A stretch of DNA of 64,000 bases from an uncultured Eubacteriales bacterium (GCA_900539225.1 UQBO01000006.1:1-64000); one strand, 5' to 3'; shown: positions 18,881 through 28,379, counted from the first letter of the stretch. Numbers and translations: made by a program. The notes: generated by a model from the sequence alone, not told the origin.

Positions 18881-19684
18881 CTAATCTTCTTTATTAGCGT
18901 CTTGTGCTTCTGGCTTAAAGCCTCTTCTGTTGTTATTGTTTCTTCTGTCTTTGAAGCCTGTATTTTGGTTGTTATTTCTTCTTCTCTTTTTGAAGTCTCT
19001 CTTTCTGTCGTCTTGACTTCTCTTTTTAAAGTTTTTCTTTCTTTCGTCAGTTACTTCTGGAAGTACTTCGCCTTTGTATAACCAAACCTTTACACCGATC
19101 TTTCCGTATGTTGTGTTTGCTTCTGCAAAACCGTAGTCGATGTCTGCTCTAAGTGTTTGTAGAGGGATAGTTCCTTCTGAATAACCTTCGCTTCTAGCCA
19201 TGTCGGCTCCACCAAGTCTTCCGGAAACTTGAGTTTTGATACCCTTAGCTCCTTCTTTCATTGTTCTTTGGATAGCGCCTTTCATTGCTCTTCTAAATGT
19301 AATTCTTCTTTCTAGTTGGAAAGCAATGTTTTCTGCTACTAGTTGAGCATCTAGATCTGGTTTTCTTACTTCTTCAACGTTTACTAAAACTGTCTTAGTA
19401 GTAAGTTTTTCGATTTTCTTCTTAAGTGCTTCTATACCTTCTCCGCCTCTACCGATTACGATACCTGGCTTTGCTGTGTATATAGTAACTTTTATTTTCT
19501 TTCTTGTTCTTTCAATCTTTAATTTTGAAACTCCTGCTTGGTAAAGCTCTTTTTTCAAAAATTCTCTTATCTTGTAGTCTTCAACTAAATTGTCAGAGAA
19601 ACTTTTCTTGTCGGCATACCAATTTGAGCTCCAATCTTTAATAATTCCGACTCTTAGTCCATGTGGATTTACTTTTTGGCCCAT
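18881..19684 (-). CDS. rpsC: 30S ribosomal protein S3 with long basic/Asn-rich C-terminal tail
   Basis: A 267-residue S3. The KH domain ([18 protein letters not shown] near 75-92) and the C-terminal domain ([20 protein letters not shown] near 155-174) are normal, ending at about residue 211. A further 56 residues rich in Arg, Lys, Asn and Asp follow (residues 212-267, with two NNNN-type runs flanked by Arg). Typical bacterial S3 has a tail of 0-25 residues. S3 lines the mRNA entry tunnel, so the tail may contact mRNA or the ribosome surface; this is inference. Confidence 0.96.
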   Translation of the reverse strand: MGQKVNPHGLRVGIIKDWSSNWYADKKSFSDNLVEDYKIREFLKKELYQAGVSKLKIERTRKKIKVTIYTAKPGIVIGRGGEGIEALKKKIEKLTTKTVLVNVEEVRKPDLDAQLVAENIAFQLERRITFRRAMKGAIQRTMKEGAKGIKTQVSGRLGGADMARSEGYSEGTIPLQTLRADIDYGFAEANTTYGKIGVKVWLYKGEVLPEVTDERKKNFKKRSQDDRKRDFKKRRRNNNQNTGFKDRRNNNNRRGFKPEAQDANKED

Positions 19685-19695
19685 TTCTTACCTCC

Positions 19696-20031
19696 TTATT
19701 TCTCGTCTGATACTACAACTGATAAGTGTGCAGTTCTCTTTAGTATTGGATAAGCTGAACCGTGAGCCTTTGGTCTATATCTTTTCATTCTTGGTCCATC
19801 AGTTGCTTGTGCATCCTTAACATATAGTTTGTCTCTATCTAAATCAAAATTGTTTGTAGCGTTTGCTATTGCAGATTCAAGTACTGCTAATAGTTCTCTT
19901 GCACCTTTCTTTGGTGTAAACTTTAAAATAGAAAGAGCTTCATCTATATCTTTTCCCCTAATTTCGTTACATATAAAATGTACTTTTCTAGGAGATATTC
20001 TAATATATTTAGCTATTGCTTTTGCTTCCAT
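19696..20031 (-). CDS. rplV: 50S ribosomal protein L22
   Basis: A 111-residue protein, AKYIRISPRKV near the start, with the extended hairpin region (RMKRYRPKAHGSAYPI near 80-95) that reaches into the exit tunnel. Standard order between rpsS and rpsC. Confidence 0.97.
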   Translation of the reverse strand: MEAKAIAKYIRISPRKVHFICNEIRGKDIDEALSILKFTPKKGARELLAVLESAIANATNNFDLDRDKLYVKDAQATDGPRMKRYRPKAHGSAYPILKRTAHLSVVVSDEK

Positions 20032-20047
20032 TTATATCCTCCTTCTA

Positions 20048-20332
20048 TTATTTTACAGTTGCTTTCTTGTCGCCTTTATCAACGTGGCCTCTGAAAGTTC
20101 TTGTTAAAACGAACTCTCCAAGTTTGTGTCCTACCATATCTTCTGTTATATATACAGGAACGTGTTTTCTACCGTCATATACTGCGATTGTGTGTCCTAT
20201 GAATTCAGGGAAGATTGTTGAACGTCTTGACCATGTTTTAATAACTTTTTTATCGTTGGCTTCGTTCATAGCTTCAACTTTTTTCATTAAGTGTTCGTCT
20301 ACGAAAGGTCCTTTTTTAATCGATCTTGCCAT
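20048..20332 (-). CDS. rpsS: 30S ribosomal protein S19
   Basis: A 94-residue protein, [19 protein letters not shown], ending in the basic [14 protein letters not shown]. Located in the 30S head with S13. Standard. Confidence 0.97.
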   Translation of the reverse strand: MARSIKKGPFVDEHLMKKVEAMNEANDKKVIKTWSRRSTIFPEFIGHTIAVYDGRKHVPVYITEDMVGHKLGEFVLTRTFRGHVDKGDKKATVK

Positions 20333-20342
20333 TTAAACCCTC

Positions 20343-21176
20343 CTACTTGTCGTTTCTTCTTCTGATTATATACTTATCAGAATGTTTCTTTTTCTTTCTA
20401 GTCTTAAGTCCTAGAGCAGGTTTACCCCAAGGTGTCATTGGTGACGGTCTACCTATTGGTGCTCTACCTTCACCACCACCATGTGGATGGTCTACTGGGT
20501 TCATCGCTGAACCTCTTACATGAGGGCGTCTTCCTGTTAATCTCTTCTTACCAGCTTTACCCATGTTAACTAGTTCGTGGTCAAGGTTACCTACTTGGCC
20601 TATAGTTGCCATACAATCAAGTAAAACAACTCTCATTTCGCCTGATGGTAGTCTTAATTGTGCGTAGTTACCTTCTTTACCCATAAGTTGTGCGTATGAA
20701 CCAGCACTTCTTGCTAGTTGTCCGCCTTTTTCTGGCTTCATTTCAATGTTGTGGATTAAAGTACCTACTGGGATGTCTCTTAATTTAAGTGCGTTACCTA
20801 CTTTGATGTCGACATGTTCGCCAGCTTCGATCTTATCTCCTACCTTTAATCCTACTGGATGAAGGATGTATCTCTTTTCGCCGTCTTCGTATTGAATTAG
20901 TGCGATGTTTGCTGTTCTGTTTGGATCGTACTCGATATGAGCTACTGTTCCAACAACGCCTATTTTATTTCTCTTAAAGTCGATAATTCTGTATATCTTC
21001 TTAGCTCCCCCGCCTCTGTGACGAGATGTGATTCTACCAGTGTTGTTTCTACCTGAGTTTTTCTTAATGCTTTCTACAAGTGACTTTTCTGGTTTATCTC
21101 TTGTGATAAGCTCAAAAGCAGGTGATGCCATCATTCTTCTGGACGGAGTAGTTGGTTTATATGTTTTTATAGCCAT
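20343..21176 (-). CDS. rplB: 50S ribosomal protein L2
   Basis: A 277-residue protein with the conserved [12 protein letters not shown] motif near residue 225 containing the His important for peptidyl-transferase assembly, and [16 protein letters not shown] near 43. It binds 23S rRNA near the peptidyl-transferase centre. Confidence 0.98.
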   Translation of the reverse strand: MAIKTYKPTTPSRRMMASPAFELITRDKPEKSLVESIKKNSGRNNTGRITSRHRGGGAKKIYRIIDFKRNKIGVVGTVAHIEYDPNRTANIALIQYEDGEKRYILHPVGLKVGDKIEAGEHVDIKVGNALKLRDIPVGTLIHNIEMKPEKGGQLARSAGSYAQLMGKEGNYAQLRLPSGEMRVVLLDCMATIGQVGNLDHELVNMGKAGKKRLTGRRPHVRGSAMNPVDHPHGGGEGRAPIGRPSPMTPWGKPALGLKTRKKKKHSDKYIIRRRNDK

Positions 21177-21194
21177 TAAATTTCCCTCCTATCA

Positions 21195-21491
21195 CTAATT
21201 TGCCATGCCTTCAAAGAATTCAATTCTCTTTGAATCTTCCTTAAGTGTAACAATGGCCTTTTTCCAGTTAGGTCTTCTTCCTTCGTGAGCGCCTTGTCTT
21301 TTTAACTTACCTTGCATGTTCATTGTGTTTACTTTTTCAACCTTTACACCAAAAACGTTTTCAACTGCCTTTTTGATTTCAGATTTGTTTACTCTTCTGT
21401 CTACTTTGAAAGTGTACTTACCTTCCTCCATATCTCTCATAGATCTTTCTGTTACTATGGGTTTTATGATTATATCATGTGGATTAAGCAT
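21195..21491 (-). CDS. rplW: 50S ribosomal protein L23
   Basis: A 98-residue protein ([18 protein letters not shown], then [19 protein letters not shown]). It forms the docking site for trigger factor and SRP at the exit tunnel. Its first base overlaps the rplD stop, so the two are coupled. Confidence 0.97.
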   Translation of the reverse strand: MLNPHDIIIKPIVTERSMRDMEEGKYTFKVDRRVNKSEIKKAVENVFGVKVEKVNTMNMQGKLKRQGAHEGRRPNWKKAIVTLKEDSKRIEFFEGMAN

Positions 21492-22111
21492 TATTTGAAC
21501 ACCTCCTCAATAGTTTCTAAAGAAGCTTTTGTAATTATCATGCTGTCATGTCTTACTATGTCATATACATTTATGTTTCTTGCTTCACTAATCATTGTGA
21601 ATGGTATATTTCTAAAAGCTCTTTGTGTATCTTTATCGTTATCTTTAGTAACTATATATGCTTTCTTTGCGTTAAGATTTTGTAGTGCTTCAAAAGCGTA
21701 TTTTGTCTTAACTTCTTGTAATTTTATATCATCTACTATAATAAGCTCATTATCACGAACTTTGTTTGAAAGAGCTACCTTTAAAGCTTGTCTCTTTAAC
21801 TTCTTAGGAAGTTTGTAGCCATAGCTTCTTGGCTTTGGTGCAAATACAACTCCGCCGCCTTTCCATTGAGGGCTTCTTGTACTTCCTTGTCTTGCTCTAC
21901 CTGTACCTTTTTGTTTCCAAGGTTTTCTTCCACCGCCTCTAACTTCAGCTCTTGTTAAAGTGCTTTGAGTTCCTTGACGTTTGTTCGCTAAATGATTAAC
22001 TACTACTTGGTAAATAAGATGAGGGTTGTCTTCTTGATTAAAGATGTCATCATTTAATTCAATTGTCTCAAGTTCTTTACCTTCCATGTTTAAAACTTTA
22101 TAACTTGGCAT
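21491..22111 (-). CDS. rplD: 50S ribosomal protein L4
   Basis: A 206-residue protein with the exit-tunnel loop ([19 protein letters not shown] region, about residues 60-80). In E. coli L4 also represses the S10 operon by binding its leader; whether that occurs here is unknown, although the S10 leader in this window is structured. Confidence 0.97.
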   Translation of the reverse strand: MPSYKVLNMEGKELETIELNDDIFNQEDNPHLIYQVVVNHLANKRQGTQSTLTRAEVRGGGRKPWKQKGTGRARQGSTRSPQWKGGGVVFAPKPRSYGYKLPKKLKRQALKVALSNKVRDNELIIVDDIKLQEVKTKYAFEALQNLNAKKAYIVTKDNDKDTQRAFRNIPFTMISEARNINVYDIVRHDSMIITKASLETIEEVFK

Positions 22112-22129
22112 TTTAATCCTCCTTTAGCG

Positions 22130-22756
22130 CTATTTCTTGATTGCTTTTCTAACAGTAATTAAACCTTTCTTTGGTCCTGGTACAGCACCTTTGATTAGGA
22201 TAATTCCGTTTTCTTTATCTACTCTTACTACTTTTAGGTTTTGAACAGTTGTTCTTTCATTACCCATGCGGCCCATCATTCTATGGCCCTTAAATACTTT
22301 TCCTGGCCATGTTGCAGCACCCATACCACCTGGCATTCTGTGGAACTTCGAACCGTGTGATTCTCTACCTCTACCAAAGCCGTGTCTCTTTATAACACCT
22401 TGAGTACCTTTACCTTTTGATGTTCCGATAACATCTACAAATTCGATGCCATCCATGATTTCAACTGTGATTTCATCACCTAAGTTGTATTTTTCTACAT
22501 CGTCTACTTTAAACTCTCTAAGGTATCTTTTGTAGCTAGCATTAGCTTTTTTGAATTGACCCTTACGAGGTTTGTTTACATTCTTTTCATTGATTTCTCC
22601 AAAACCAACTACTATAGCGTTGTAACCGTCTGTTTCAACAGTTTTCTTTTGAACAACTACCATAGGTCCGGCTTGAAGAACAGTAACTGGAACTAAGTCT
22701 CCTGATTCTTCGAAAACTTGTGTCATTCCAATTTTCTTTGCTAAAATTCCGTTCAT
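22130..22756 (-). CDS. rplC: 50S ribosomal protein L3
   Basis: A 208-residue protein starting MNGILAKKIGMTQVFEE; I choose the ATG 22754-22756 because GGAGG lies the right distance upstream and this is the family N-terminus, giving up five extra residues from an upstream in-frame start. KRHGFGRGRESHGSKFHR and GRMGNERTTVQN are typical. L3 lies near the peptidyl-transferase centre. Confidence 0.97.
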   Translation of the reverse strand: MNGILAKKIGMTQVFEESGDLVPVTVLQAGPMVVVQKKTVETDGYNAIVVGFGEINEKNVNKPRKGQFKKANASYKRYLREFKVDDVEKYNLGDEITVEIMDGIEFVDVIGTSKGKGTQGVIKRHGFGRGRESHGSKFHRMPGGMGAATWPGKVFKGHRMMGRMGNERTTVQNLKVVRVDKENGIILIKGAVPGPKKGLITVRKAIKK

Positions 22757-22805
22757 TAACTGCACCTCCATAATTTACAGCGGATTTTAAATAAAATCTT
22801 ATAGA

Positions 22806-23120
22806 TTATAGTTTTATTTCTATATCTACACCTGCAGGCACATTCATCTTCATAAGTGCGTCTACAGTTTTGTCGTTTGGTTCAAGGATATCGATTAATC
22901 TCTTGTGAGTTCTTTGTTCGAATTGTTCTCTTGAATCTTTGTTAACGTGAACTGATCTTAAAATAGTTACGATTTGCTTTTCTGTTGGTAGTGGAACTGG
23001 TCCTGATACCTTACAGCCTGTCTTTTTAGCAGCTTCAACAATTCTTTGAGCTGATTGATCTAAAAGTGTGTGATCGTAAGCTTTAAGTCTGATTCTGATT
23101 TTTTGTTTTTTGCTTGACAT
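22806..23120 (-). CDS. rpsJ: 30S ribosomal protein S10
   Basis: A 104-residue protein ([32 protein letters not shown]) that is also known as the antitermination factor NusE. It is the first gene of the 22-plus gene cluster, 0.2 kb after the main promoter. Confidence 0.98.
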   Translation of the reverse strand: MSSKKQKIRIRLKAYDHTLLDQSAQRIVEAAKKTGCKVSGPVPLPTEKQIVTILRSVHVNKDSREQFEQRTHKRLIDILEPNDKTVDALMKMNVPAGVDIEIKL

Positions 23121-23331
23121 TTAATTACCTCCATGTAATATTTTTTACTTCTTAGAGAGTCAACTCTTACACACGCATCCGTGCGTTTTCTCTAAGTGTA
23201 AATAAAATATGCCAATCAATCGCCTACTTCTTTTTTGAGTAGACTTGCATGAAACTAGGGAAATTACCACATCACGCAACAAAAAACATGATGCGCAACC
23301 TTTCTTAGTCATAGCCATTTGATTTAAGCAC
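23121..23331 (-). promoter_or_regulatory. Structured 5' leader of the S10 ribosomal operon
   Basis: About 210 bases of transcript between the predicted start (near 23331) and rpsJ. Read leftward it can form a stem CTTAG/CTAAG around two small hairpins, ACGCA-CGGA-TGCGT and AGAGT-TG-ACTCT, at roughly 23155-23200. Ribosomal operon leaders of this length often bind an r-protein for feedback control; the protein here is not identified. Confidence 0.5.
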
Positions 23332-23337
23332 TCATCT

Positions 23338-23366
23338 ATTATACATAATTAGCATCTCTATGTCAA
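23338..23366 (-). promoter_or_regulatory. Main promoter of the S10-spc-alpha cluster
   Basis: Leftward TTGACA (23361-23366) and TATAAT (23338-23343) with a 17-base spacer: a perfect sigma-A promoter, as expected for the strongest operon in the window. Confidence 0.92.
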
Positions 23367-23394
23367 GGCTTTTTTTAAAATATTTTTACTTTTT

Positions 23395-23629
23395 TTAATT
23401 TTTTTCTCTTCCTTTATATATATAGCATTATATTTTTTATATATATAGCGATATATTTTTGCCATATATATGGCATAGATAATATAAACAAAACTTCCTA
23501 TTATATATGCACGTAATTTGTCAAAGACAAATATCGATTCGCGCGTAAATCGATTTTGCTATTTGCTGAAGAAAGAAATATGTATTGATTTTTATAGTAT
23601 AAACTCTCTCTGATATAAATATTTACTAA
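23395..23629. other. AT-rich divergent intergenic region
   Basis: Non-coding DNA between the S10 and hydrogenase promoters. It is very AT-rich with runs of alternating TA (about 23415-23480), a small palindrome GCCATATATATGGC at about 23461-23474, and an inverted repeat ATCGATT/AATCGAT around 23535-23555. I see no gene or RNA motif I recognise. Confidence 0.6.
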
Positions 23630-23658
23630 TTGACAAAGGGGCCTTTATATAATAAAAT
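23630..23658 (+). promoter_or_regulatory. Promoter of the hydrogenase operon
   Basis: TTGACA (23630-23635), 17-base spacer, TAAAAT (23653-23658), about 36 bases before the first ATG; AAAGGAGGT follows as a strong ribosome-binding site. Confidence 0.8.
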
Positions 23659-23694
23659 AGACTTGTGAGTATAAAAATACAAAGGAGGTAAATT

Positions 23695-24177
23695 ATGGCT
23701 TTTTGTTTTAATAAAGATCGTGCGAAATTCGACGAGTTCTTACAATTTGTAGAAGAAAAGAAGAATGACAAAGGGGCTGTCATGCCTGTTCTTCAAGAAG
23801 CACAAAGACTCTTTGGATACATACCTGAAGAGATTGTAGACTTTATGGCTCTTAAATTAAATAAGCCAAGCAGCGAAATTTACGGCGTTGCATCGTTCTA
23901 CAGTCAATTCACTTTTAAACCTAGAGGAAAGCACTCTATATGCATCTGCCTAGGTACTGCCTGCTACGTTAAGGGAGCTGACAAGCTTTTAGATGATTTC
24001 TTAAAGGAATTAAATGTGGCTAAGGGCGAAGCAACTGCGGACGGACTTTTCTCTATAGTTGAGACTAGATGTGTTGGTGAATGCGCTTTGGCACCTGTTG
24101 TAACTGTTGGTGATGACGTCTACGACCATGTCAAAGAGAGTCAAGTCACTGAAATTATTAATAAGTATAAGGAGTAG
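23695..24177 (+). CDS. hydC: [FeFe] hydrogenase NuoE-like subunit (HydC type)
   Basis: A 160-residue thioredoxin-like [2Fe-2S] protein of the NuoE family. Cluster ligands C85, C90, C126 and C130 are visible in CLGTAC and CVGEC. With the NuoF-like and HydA proteins encoded next it forms the soluble multimeric hydrogenase that couples H2 with NAD(H), and in many anaerobes also ferredoxin. First gene of a three-gene operon with a very strong Shine-Dalgarno. Naming follows the HydABC scheme in which HydC is the NuoE-like subunit. Confidence 0.9.
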   Translation: MAFCFNKDRAKFDEFLQFVEEKKNDKGAVMPVLQEAQRLFGYIPEEIVDFMALKLNKPSSEIYGVASFYSQFTFKPRGKHSICICLGTACYVKGADKLLDDFLKELNVAKGEATADGLFSIVETRCVGECALAPVVTVGDDVYDHVKESQVTEIINKYKE

Positions 24178-24180
24178 CAT

Positions 24181-25758
24181 ATGAATAAGGAAAATCTATT
24201 AGAAATTCAAAAGAAAACTAAAGATCTTCTTCTTGACAGACTTAAAAAGGACGGCTCTTTTAATATTGACGGTGACAAAATTACTAAAAAGGGTGAGTTT
24301 TTCGAAAAGCAAAAACGTATCGTTCTAAAGAACTGTGACATAATCGACTCATCGTCCTTAGATGAATACATAGCTTTAGGCGGATACTTCTCTTTAGAGA
24401 AGGCGCTTAAAATGAAAAGAGAAGATATAATAAATGAAGTAAAGGCTTCTGGCCTTAGGGGCCGTGGTGGCGCGGGTTTCCCTACTGGAAGAAAGTGGGA
24501 AGCTGCTTTTAATCAGCCAGAAGGCATTAAGTATATAATTTGTAACGCTGACGAAGGTGACCCAGGTGCTTTCATGGACAGATCCGTTCTTGAAAAGGAT
24601 CCACACAGCGTTTTAGAAGGCATGGCGATTTGTGCCTACGCTATTGGTGCGCAAAAGGGCTTCATCTACGTTAGAGCTGAGTATCCAAAGGCTGTTGAGA
24701 GCCTAAAAGTTGCCATTAAAAAGGCAAATGAAAATAATTTATTAGGAGATAATATTTTAGGAACAGACTTTTCCTTCCAAATCGAGCTTCGTCTAGGCGC
24801 AGGCGCTTTCGTATGCGGCGAAGGTACTGCTCTGATGGAGTCTATCGAAGGAAAGCGTGGTATGCCAAGAAATAAAGAGTACAGAACTACTGAACGTGGT
24901 CTATGGGGCAAACCAACTGTTATCAATAACGTTGAAACATTTGCTAACATCGCTCAAATCATTGATCATGGCGCAGACTGGTTCACATCCATCGGCACTG
25001 AAGACTCGCCGGGAACTAAGGTTTTCTCACTTGTTGGTAAGGTTAAAAACTCTGGCCTAGTTGAAGTACCTATGGGTACGACAATCAGGGACATAGTTTT
25101 TGCAATAGGTGGCGGCATTCAAGATGACAAAAAGGCCAAAGCTGTTCAAACAGGCGGACCATCAGGCGGCTGTATACCTGAAAGACTATTCGATACAAAG
25201 GTTGACTTTGCGTCCCTTAAGGCCATCGGCTCAATCATGGGCTCCGGAGGTATGGTTGTCATGGACGAAGACGACTGCATGGTAGACGTTTCGAGATTCT
25301 TCCTAGAATTTTCCGTTGACGAATCATGCGGTAAGTGTACGCCTTGTAGAATAGGTAACAAGAGGCTTTTAGAGCTACTTGAAAAGATCACTTCAGGAAA
25401 TGGTAGTGAAGAAGATATAGATAAACTAGAAGATCTATCCATCATCGTGAGCAAAGCATCACTTTGCGGTCTTGGTCAATCGTCTCCAAACCCGATACTA
25501 TCAACATTAACATATTTTAGAGACGAGTACATGGCGCACGTTAGTGAAAACAAGACTTGTCCAGCTAAGAAGTGCAAAAACCTACTTAACTACCACATCA
25601 CAGATAAGTGTATAGGCTGCACAAAATGTGCTAGGAACTGTCCTGTTAACTGCATCGAAGGTAAGGTCAAGGAAAAACACGTGATTGACACTGCTAAGTG
25701 TATCAAGTGCGGCAATTGCATGAACGTCTGCCCGGTTAAGGCAGTAGAATTGGTTTAG
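24181..25758 (+). CDS. hydB: [FeFe] hydrogenase NuoF-like NADH/FMN subunit (HydB type)
   Basis: A 525-residue flavoprotein. GLRGRGGAGFPTGRKW near residue 91 forms the FMN/NADH site, ESCGKCTPCRIG near 380 binds a [4Fe-4S] cluster, and two C-terminal ferredoxin clusters (CIGCTKCARNCP and CIKCGNCMNVCP) follow after about residue 475. HydB proteins of known electron-bifurcating hydrogenases also have an N-terminal thioredoxin-like [2Fe-2S] domain; here the first 90 residues contain no Cys quartet, only one Cys, so that domain appears missing. The ATG is 6 bases after AAGGAG; hydC ends four bases before it. Confidence 0.92.
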   Translation: MNKENLLEIQKKTKDLLLDRLKKDGSFNIDGDKITKKGEFFEKQKRIVLKNCDIIDSSSLDEYIALGGYFSLEKALKMKREDIINEVKASGLRGRGGAGFPTGRKWEAAFNQPEGIKYIICNADEGDPGAFMDRSVLEKDPHSVLEGMAICAYAIGAQKGFIYVRAEYPKAVESLKVAIKKANENNLLGDNILGTDFSFQIELRLGAGAFVCGEGTALMESIEGKRGMPRNKEYRTTERGLWGKPTVINNVETFANIAQIIDHGADWFTSIGTEDSPGTKVFSLVGKVKNSGLVEVPMGTTIRDIVFAIGGGIQDDKKAKAVQTGGPSGGCIPERLFDTKVDFASLKAIGSIMGSGGMVVMDEDDCMVDVSRFFLEFSVDESCGKCTPCRIGNKRLLELLEKITSGNGSEEDIDKLEDLSIIVSKASLCGLGQSSPNPILSTLTYFRDEYMAHVSENKTCPAKKCKNLLNYHITDKCIGCTKCARNCPVNCIEGKVKEKHVIDTAKCIKCGNCMNVCPVKAVELV

Positions 25759-25767
25759 GAGGTACTT

Positions 25768-27513
25768 ATGGCTAAGATGATAAATTTAAAAATTAACGGC
25801 GTTGATGTCTCTGTTGCAGAGAGAACTTCAATACTTGACGCTGCTAAAACCATTGGCGTAAAGATACCTACACTTTGCCACATGGACTTACATGATATAA
25901 AATTTGTAAATAAACTTGCTTCATGCAGGGTTTGTATGGTTGAAGATGTTAAAAGCGGCAAGCTGCTTCCAGCCTGCGCGACACCTGTCAAAGAAGGAAT
26001 GGACATAAAGACTGAGTCGCCTCTTGCCATAAACGCGAGAAGAACTATAGTTGAACTGCTTTTATCTGACCATCCAAATAGCTGCCTTACTTGTGCTAAG
26101 AACCTAAACTGTCAATTACAAAAGCTAGCACAAGACCTAGGCATCAGAGATATTCCATATCAAGGAGAAAGAAGACATATACCTATAGATGACAGAAGCC
26201 TTTCAATGGTTAGAGAACCAGAAAAGTGTATACTTTGCAGAAGATGCGAGACAATGTGTAACGAAGTGCAAACAGTTGGCGCACTTGCTGAGGTTGGCCG
26301 TGGTTTTGACTGCCACGTCGGCTCAACGTTTAACAGAAGCATGTTCGAAACAACATGTACTTTCTGTGGTCAATGCGTTACAGTCTGCCCTACAGGCGCA
26401 CTTCACGGCATGAACTATATAAGAGAAGTGTGGAAAGCACTTTCAGATCCAAAGAAATACGTTGTTGTTCAAACAGCTCCAGCAGTTAGAGTTGCTCTAG
26501 GCGAGCTATTTGGCATGGAACCAGGAACTATAGTTACAGGTAAGATGGTTAGCGCACTTAGAAAACTTGGCTTTGACAAAGTTTTCGACACAAACTTCGC
26601 AGCCGACCTAACTATAGTCGAAGAAGCACACGAATTTGTTGAAAGACTTACAAAAGGCGGCAAGATGCCGATACTTACAAGCTGCTGCCCTGGTTGGGTA
26701 AACTTTATGGAGCAACAATTCTCAGATATGATAGATATACCGTCTTCATGCAAGAGCCCTCACGAAATGTTCGGAGCCGTTGCAAAGACTTATCTTGCTG
26801 AAAAGCTTAATGTAGATCCTAAGGATATGGTAGTCGTATCAATCATGCCTTGCCTTGCGAAAAAGTATGAATCAGCAAGAGATGAGCTTAAAAACAAGGG
26901 CCACAGCGATGTTGATATAGTAATCACAACAAGAGAGCTAGGCGCCATGATTAAAGAAGCGGGACTAAGTTTTAAAGATCTTAAAGATGAAGACTTCGAC
27001 GACCCGATGGGCGAATCAACAGGCGCAGGCGCAATCTTTGGCGCAACAGGCGGCGTTATCGAAGCAACATGCAGAACAGCTTACGAAACAATCACAGGTA
27101 AAGAGCTTGAAGAGATTGAGTTCACTGCACTTAGAGGGCTTAACGGCATCAAGGAAGCAAGCATAGATATAGATGGAAGAAAAGTTAGAATCGCCGTTGC
27201 CAATGGCCTTGGTAATACAAGAAAACTTCTAAACATGGTTAAATCAGGCGAAAAAGAATACGACGCTATAGAAGTTATGGCATGCCCAGGCGGCTGCATA
27301 GGTGGAGGTGGACAACCGTTCCACAACGGCAAAATCTCAACACTTAAGAAGAGAGCCGAAGCTATATACAATATAGACGAGCATAAAACAATTAGAAAGT
27401 CACACGCCAATCCAAAAATCAAACAATTGTATGATGAATACCTTGGCGAAGTTGGCGGAGAATTAGCACACGAATTACTACACACACATTACGAAGCCGA
27501 TCCAAAGATGTAA
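25768..27513 (+). CDS. hydA: [FeFe] hydrogenase catalytic subunit HydA
   Basis: A 581-residue [FeFe] hydrogenase. In order: an N-terminal [2Fe-2S] domain (CHMDLHD...CRVC, about 32-72), a His/Cys3 [4Fe-4S] site (HPNSCLTCAKNLNC, about 92-105), two ferredoxin clusters (CILCRRCETMC and CTFCGQCVTVCP, about 153-215), then the H-cluster motifs L1 TSCCPGW (near 304), L2 MPCLAKKYE (near 359) and L3 ACPGGCIGGGGQP (near 504). It catalyses 2H+ + 2e- to H2 in the cytosol. All H-cluster ligands are present. Maturases HydE, HydF and HydG are not in the window. Confidence 0.96.
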   Translation: MAKMINLKINGVDVSVAERTSILDAAKTIGVKIPTLCHMDLHDIKFVNKLASCRVCMVEDVKSGKLLPACATPVKEGMDIKTESPLAINARRTIVELLLSDHPNSCLTCAKNLNCQLQKLAQDLGIRDIPYQGERRHIPIDDRSLSMVREPEKCILCRRCETMCNEVQTVGALAEVGRGFDCHVGSTFNRSMFETTCTFCGQCVTVCPTGALHGMNYIREVWKALSDPKKYVVVQTAPAVRVALGELFGMEPGTIVTGKMVSALRKLGFDKVFDTNFAADLTIVEEAHEFVERLTKGGKMPILTSCCPGWVNFMEQQFSDMIDIPSSCKSPHEMFGAVAKTYLAEKLNVDPKDMVVVSIMPCLAKKYESARDELKNKGHSDVDIVITTRELGAMIKEAGLSFKDLKDEDFDDPMGESTGAGAIFGATGGVIEATCRTAYETITGKELEEIEFTALRGLNGIKEASIDIDGRKVRIAVANGLGNTRKLLNMVKSGEKEYDAIEVMACPGGCIGGGGQPFHNGKISTLKKRAEAIYNIDEHKTIRKSHANPKIKQLYDEYLGEVGGELAHELLHTHYEADPKM

Positions 27514-27526
27514 ATAGATAAAAATT

Positions 27527-27560
27527 AATGCAGCTACATGATGATGTAGCTGCATTTTTA
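27527..27560 (+). terminator. Terminator of the hydrogenase operon
   Basis: A perfect 13-bp stem AATGCAGCTACAT / ATGTAGCTGCATT, GATG loop, then T5. Confidence 0.93.
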
Positions 27561-27568
27561 TGCGTAAT

Positions 27569-27937
27569 TTAGAAAAACGCCTTTATTAAATTTATTGGCG
27601 AAGTAATTACCCTCTCAAAGTAGTAAGATATAACACCGAGCCAATCCAAACCACGCGTAACTGCTATAAGACATAAGAAGTATGGTAGATTGATTACCAC
27701 AGACAAGATAATGTTTATCCATGTAAGAGTATTTTTCGGGATAAAAATTAGTCCCACTAACGCAAATAATAAGCTCAGAAATACACCATTAAGAAAGATA
27801 TTAGCTGCTTTTACATCATTCCCCATAAGTCTAAAAATTACATACGCTAGCAAAACTGCAGCATATATGCCTAAAACTGTGTAGTTATATATCTTACTTA
27901 CTTTGCTTTTTGACTTTGTTTTATTAAGTTCCGTCAT
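27569..27937 (-). CDS. Small membrane protein of unknown function with G8 tract at its ribosome-binding site
   Basis: A 122-residue protein with a short basic N-terminus and three or four hydrophobic segments (about 18-37, 45-65, 70-93 and 98-118). I do not recognise it. Five bases before the ATG, on the coding strand, is a run of eight G (27943-27950) that also serves as the Shine-Dalgarno. Homopolymer G tracts of this length slip easily, so expression could vary between cells; this is inference. Confidence 0.65.
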   Translation of the reverse strand: MTELNKTKSKSKVSKIYNYTVLGIYAAVLLAYVIFRLMGNDVKAANIFLNGVFLSLLFALVGLIFIPKNTLTWINIILSVVINLPYFLCLIAVTRGLDWLGVISYYFERVITSPINLIKAFF

Positions 27938-28013
27938 TTTGACCCCCCCCTAATAAGCTTACTAATATTATAATACTAAAAAATCATTTTTGCAAATTGT
28001 GTAGTTGCTCATA

Positions 28014-28379
28014 TTACTTTATAATTATTCGATCATTGACTTTCCCATGTTTTAGAAATACTTTGCTAACATTTTTCAAATTTACATCTTCAATCTTGAT
28101 AGAAAAATCTCCTTGTGGATATTTTTTTGTGACAAAACTGCCACTTATAACAATATAGAGACTATCTCCATCAATAGTATATGTGTAATTTCGAAAACTT
28201 TTTCCGCTAGAAACGAAACTTCCACTAAGTGTAAATTTCTGCTCTGATAAAGACACATCACGAATAATTATTTCCGATATCGATACACCTTGCATTTGCA
28301 TATTATTCTTAAGCAAAAAAACAAATACTAGAAGCATAGCAAGTATCAACATACCTCTTACGATTATTTTCCTCTTCAT
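28014..28379 (-). CDS. Small membrane-anchored or secreted hypothetical protein
   Basis: A 121-residue protein with an N-terminal hydrophobic anchor (about residues 8-23) followed by a domain that alternates hydrophobic and polar residues, suggesting a beta sandwich. No recognised family. The ATG lacks a strong ribosome-binding site. It lies downstream of the copper-amine-oxidase-like-domain gene but is separated by that gene's terminator. Confidence 0.6.
   Translation of the reverse strand: MKRKIIVRGMLILAMLLVFVFLLKNNMQMQGVSISEIIIRDVSLSEQKFTLSGSFVSSGKSFRNYTYTIDGDSLYIVISGSFVTKKYPQGDFSIKIEDVNLKNVSKVFLKHGKVNDRIIIK

Noticed and set aside
23395..23629. CRISPR-like or origin-like repeats in the TA-rich region
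   Set aside because: Only simple alternating TA and short palindromes; no spaced direct repeats and no DnaA-box cluster.
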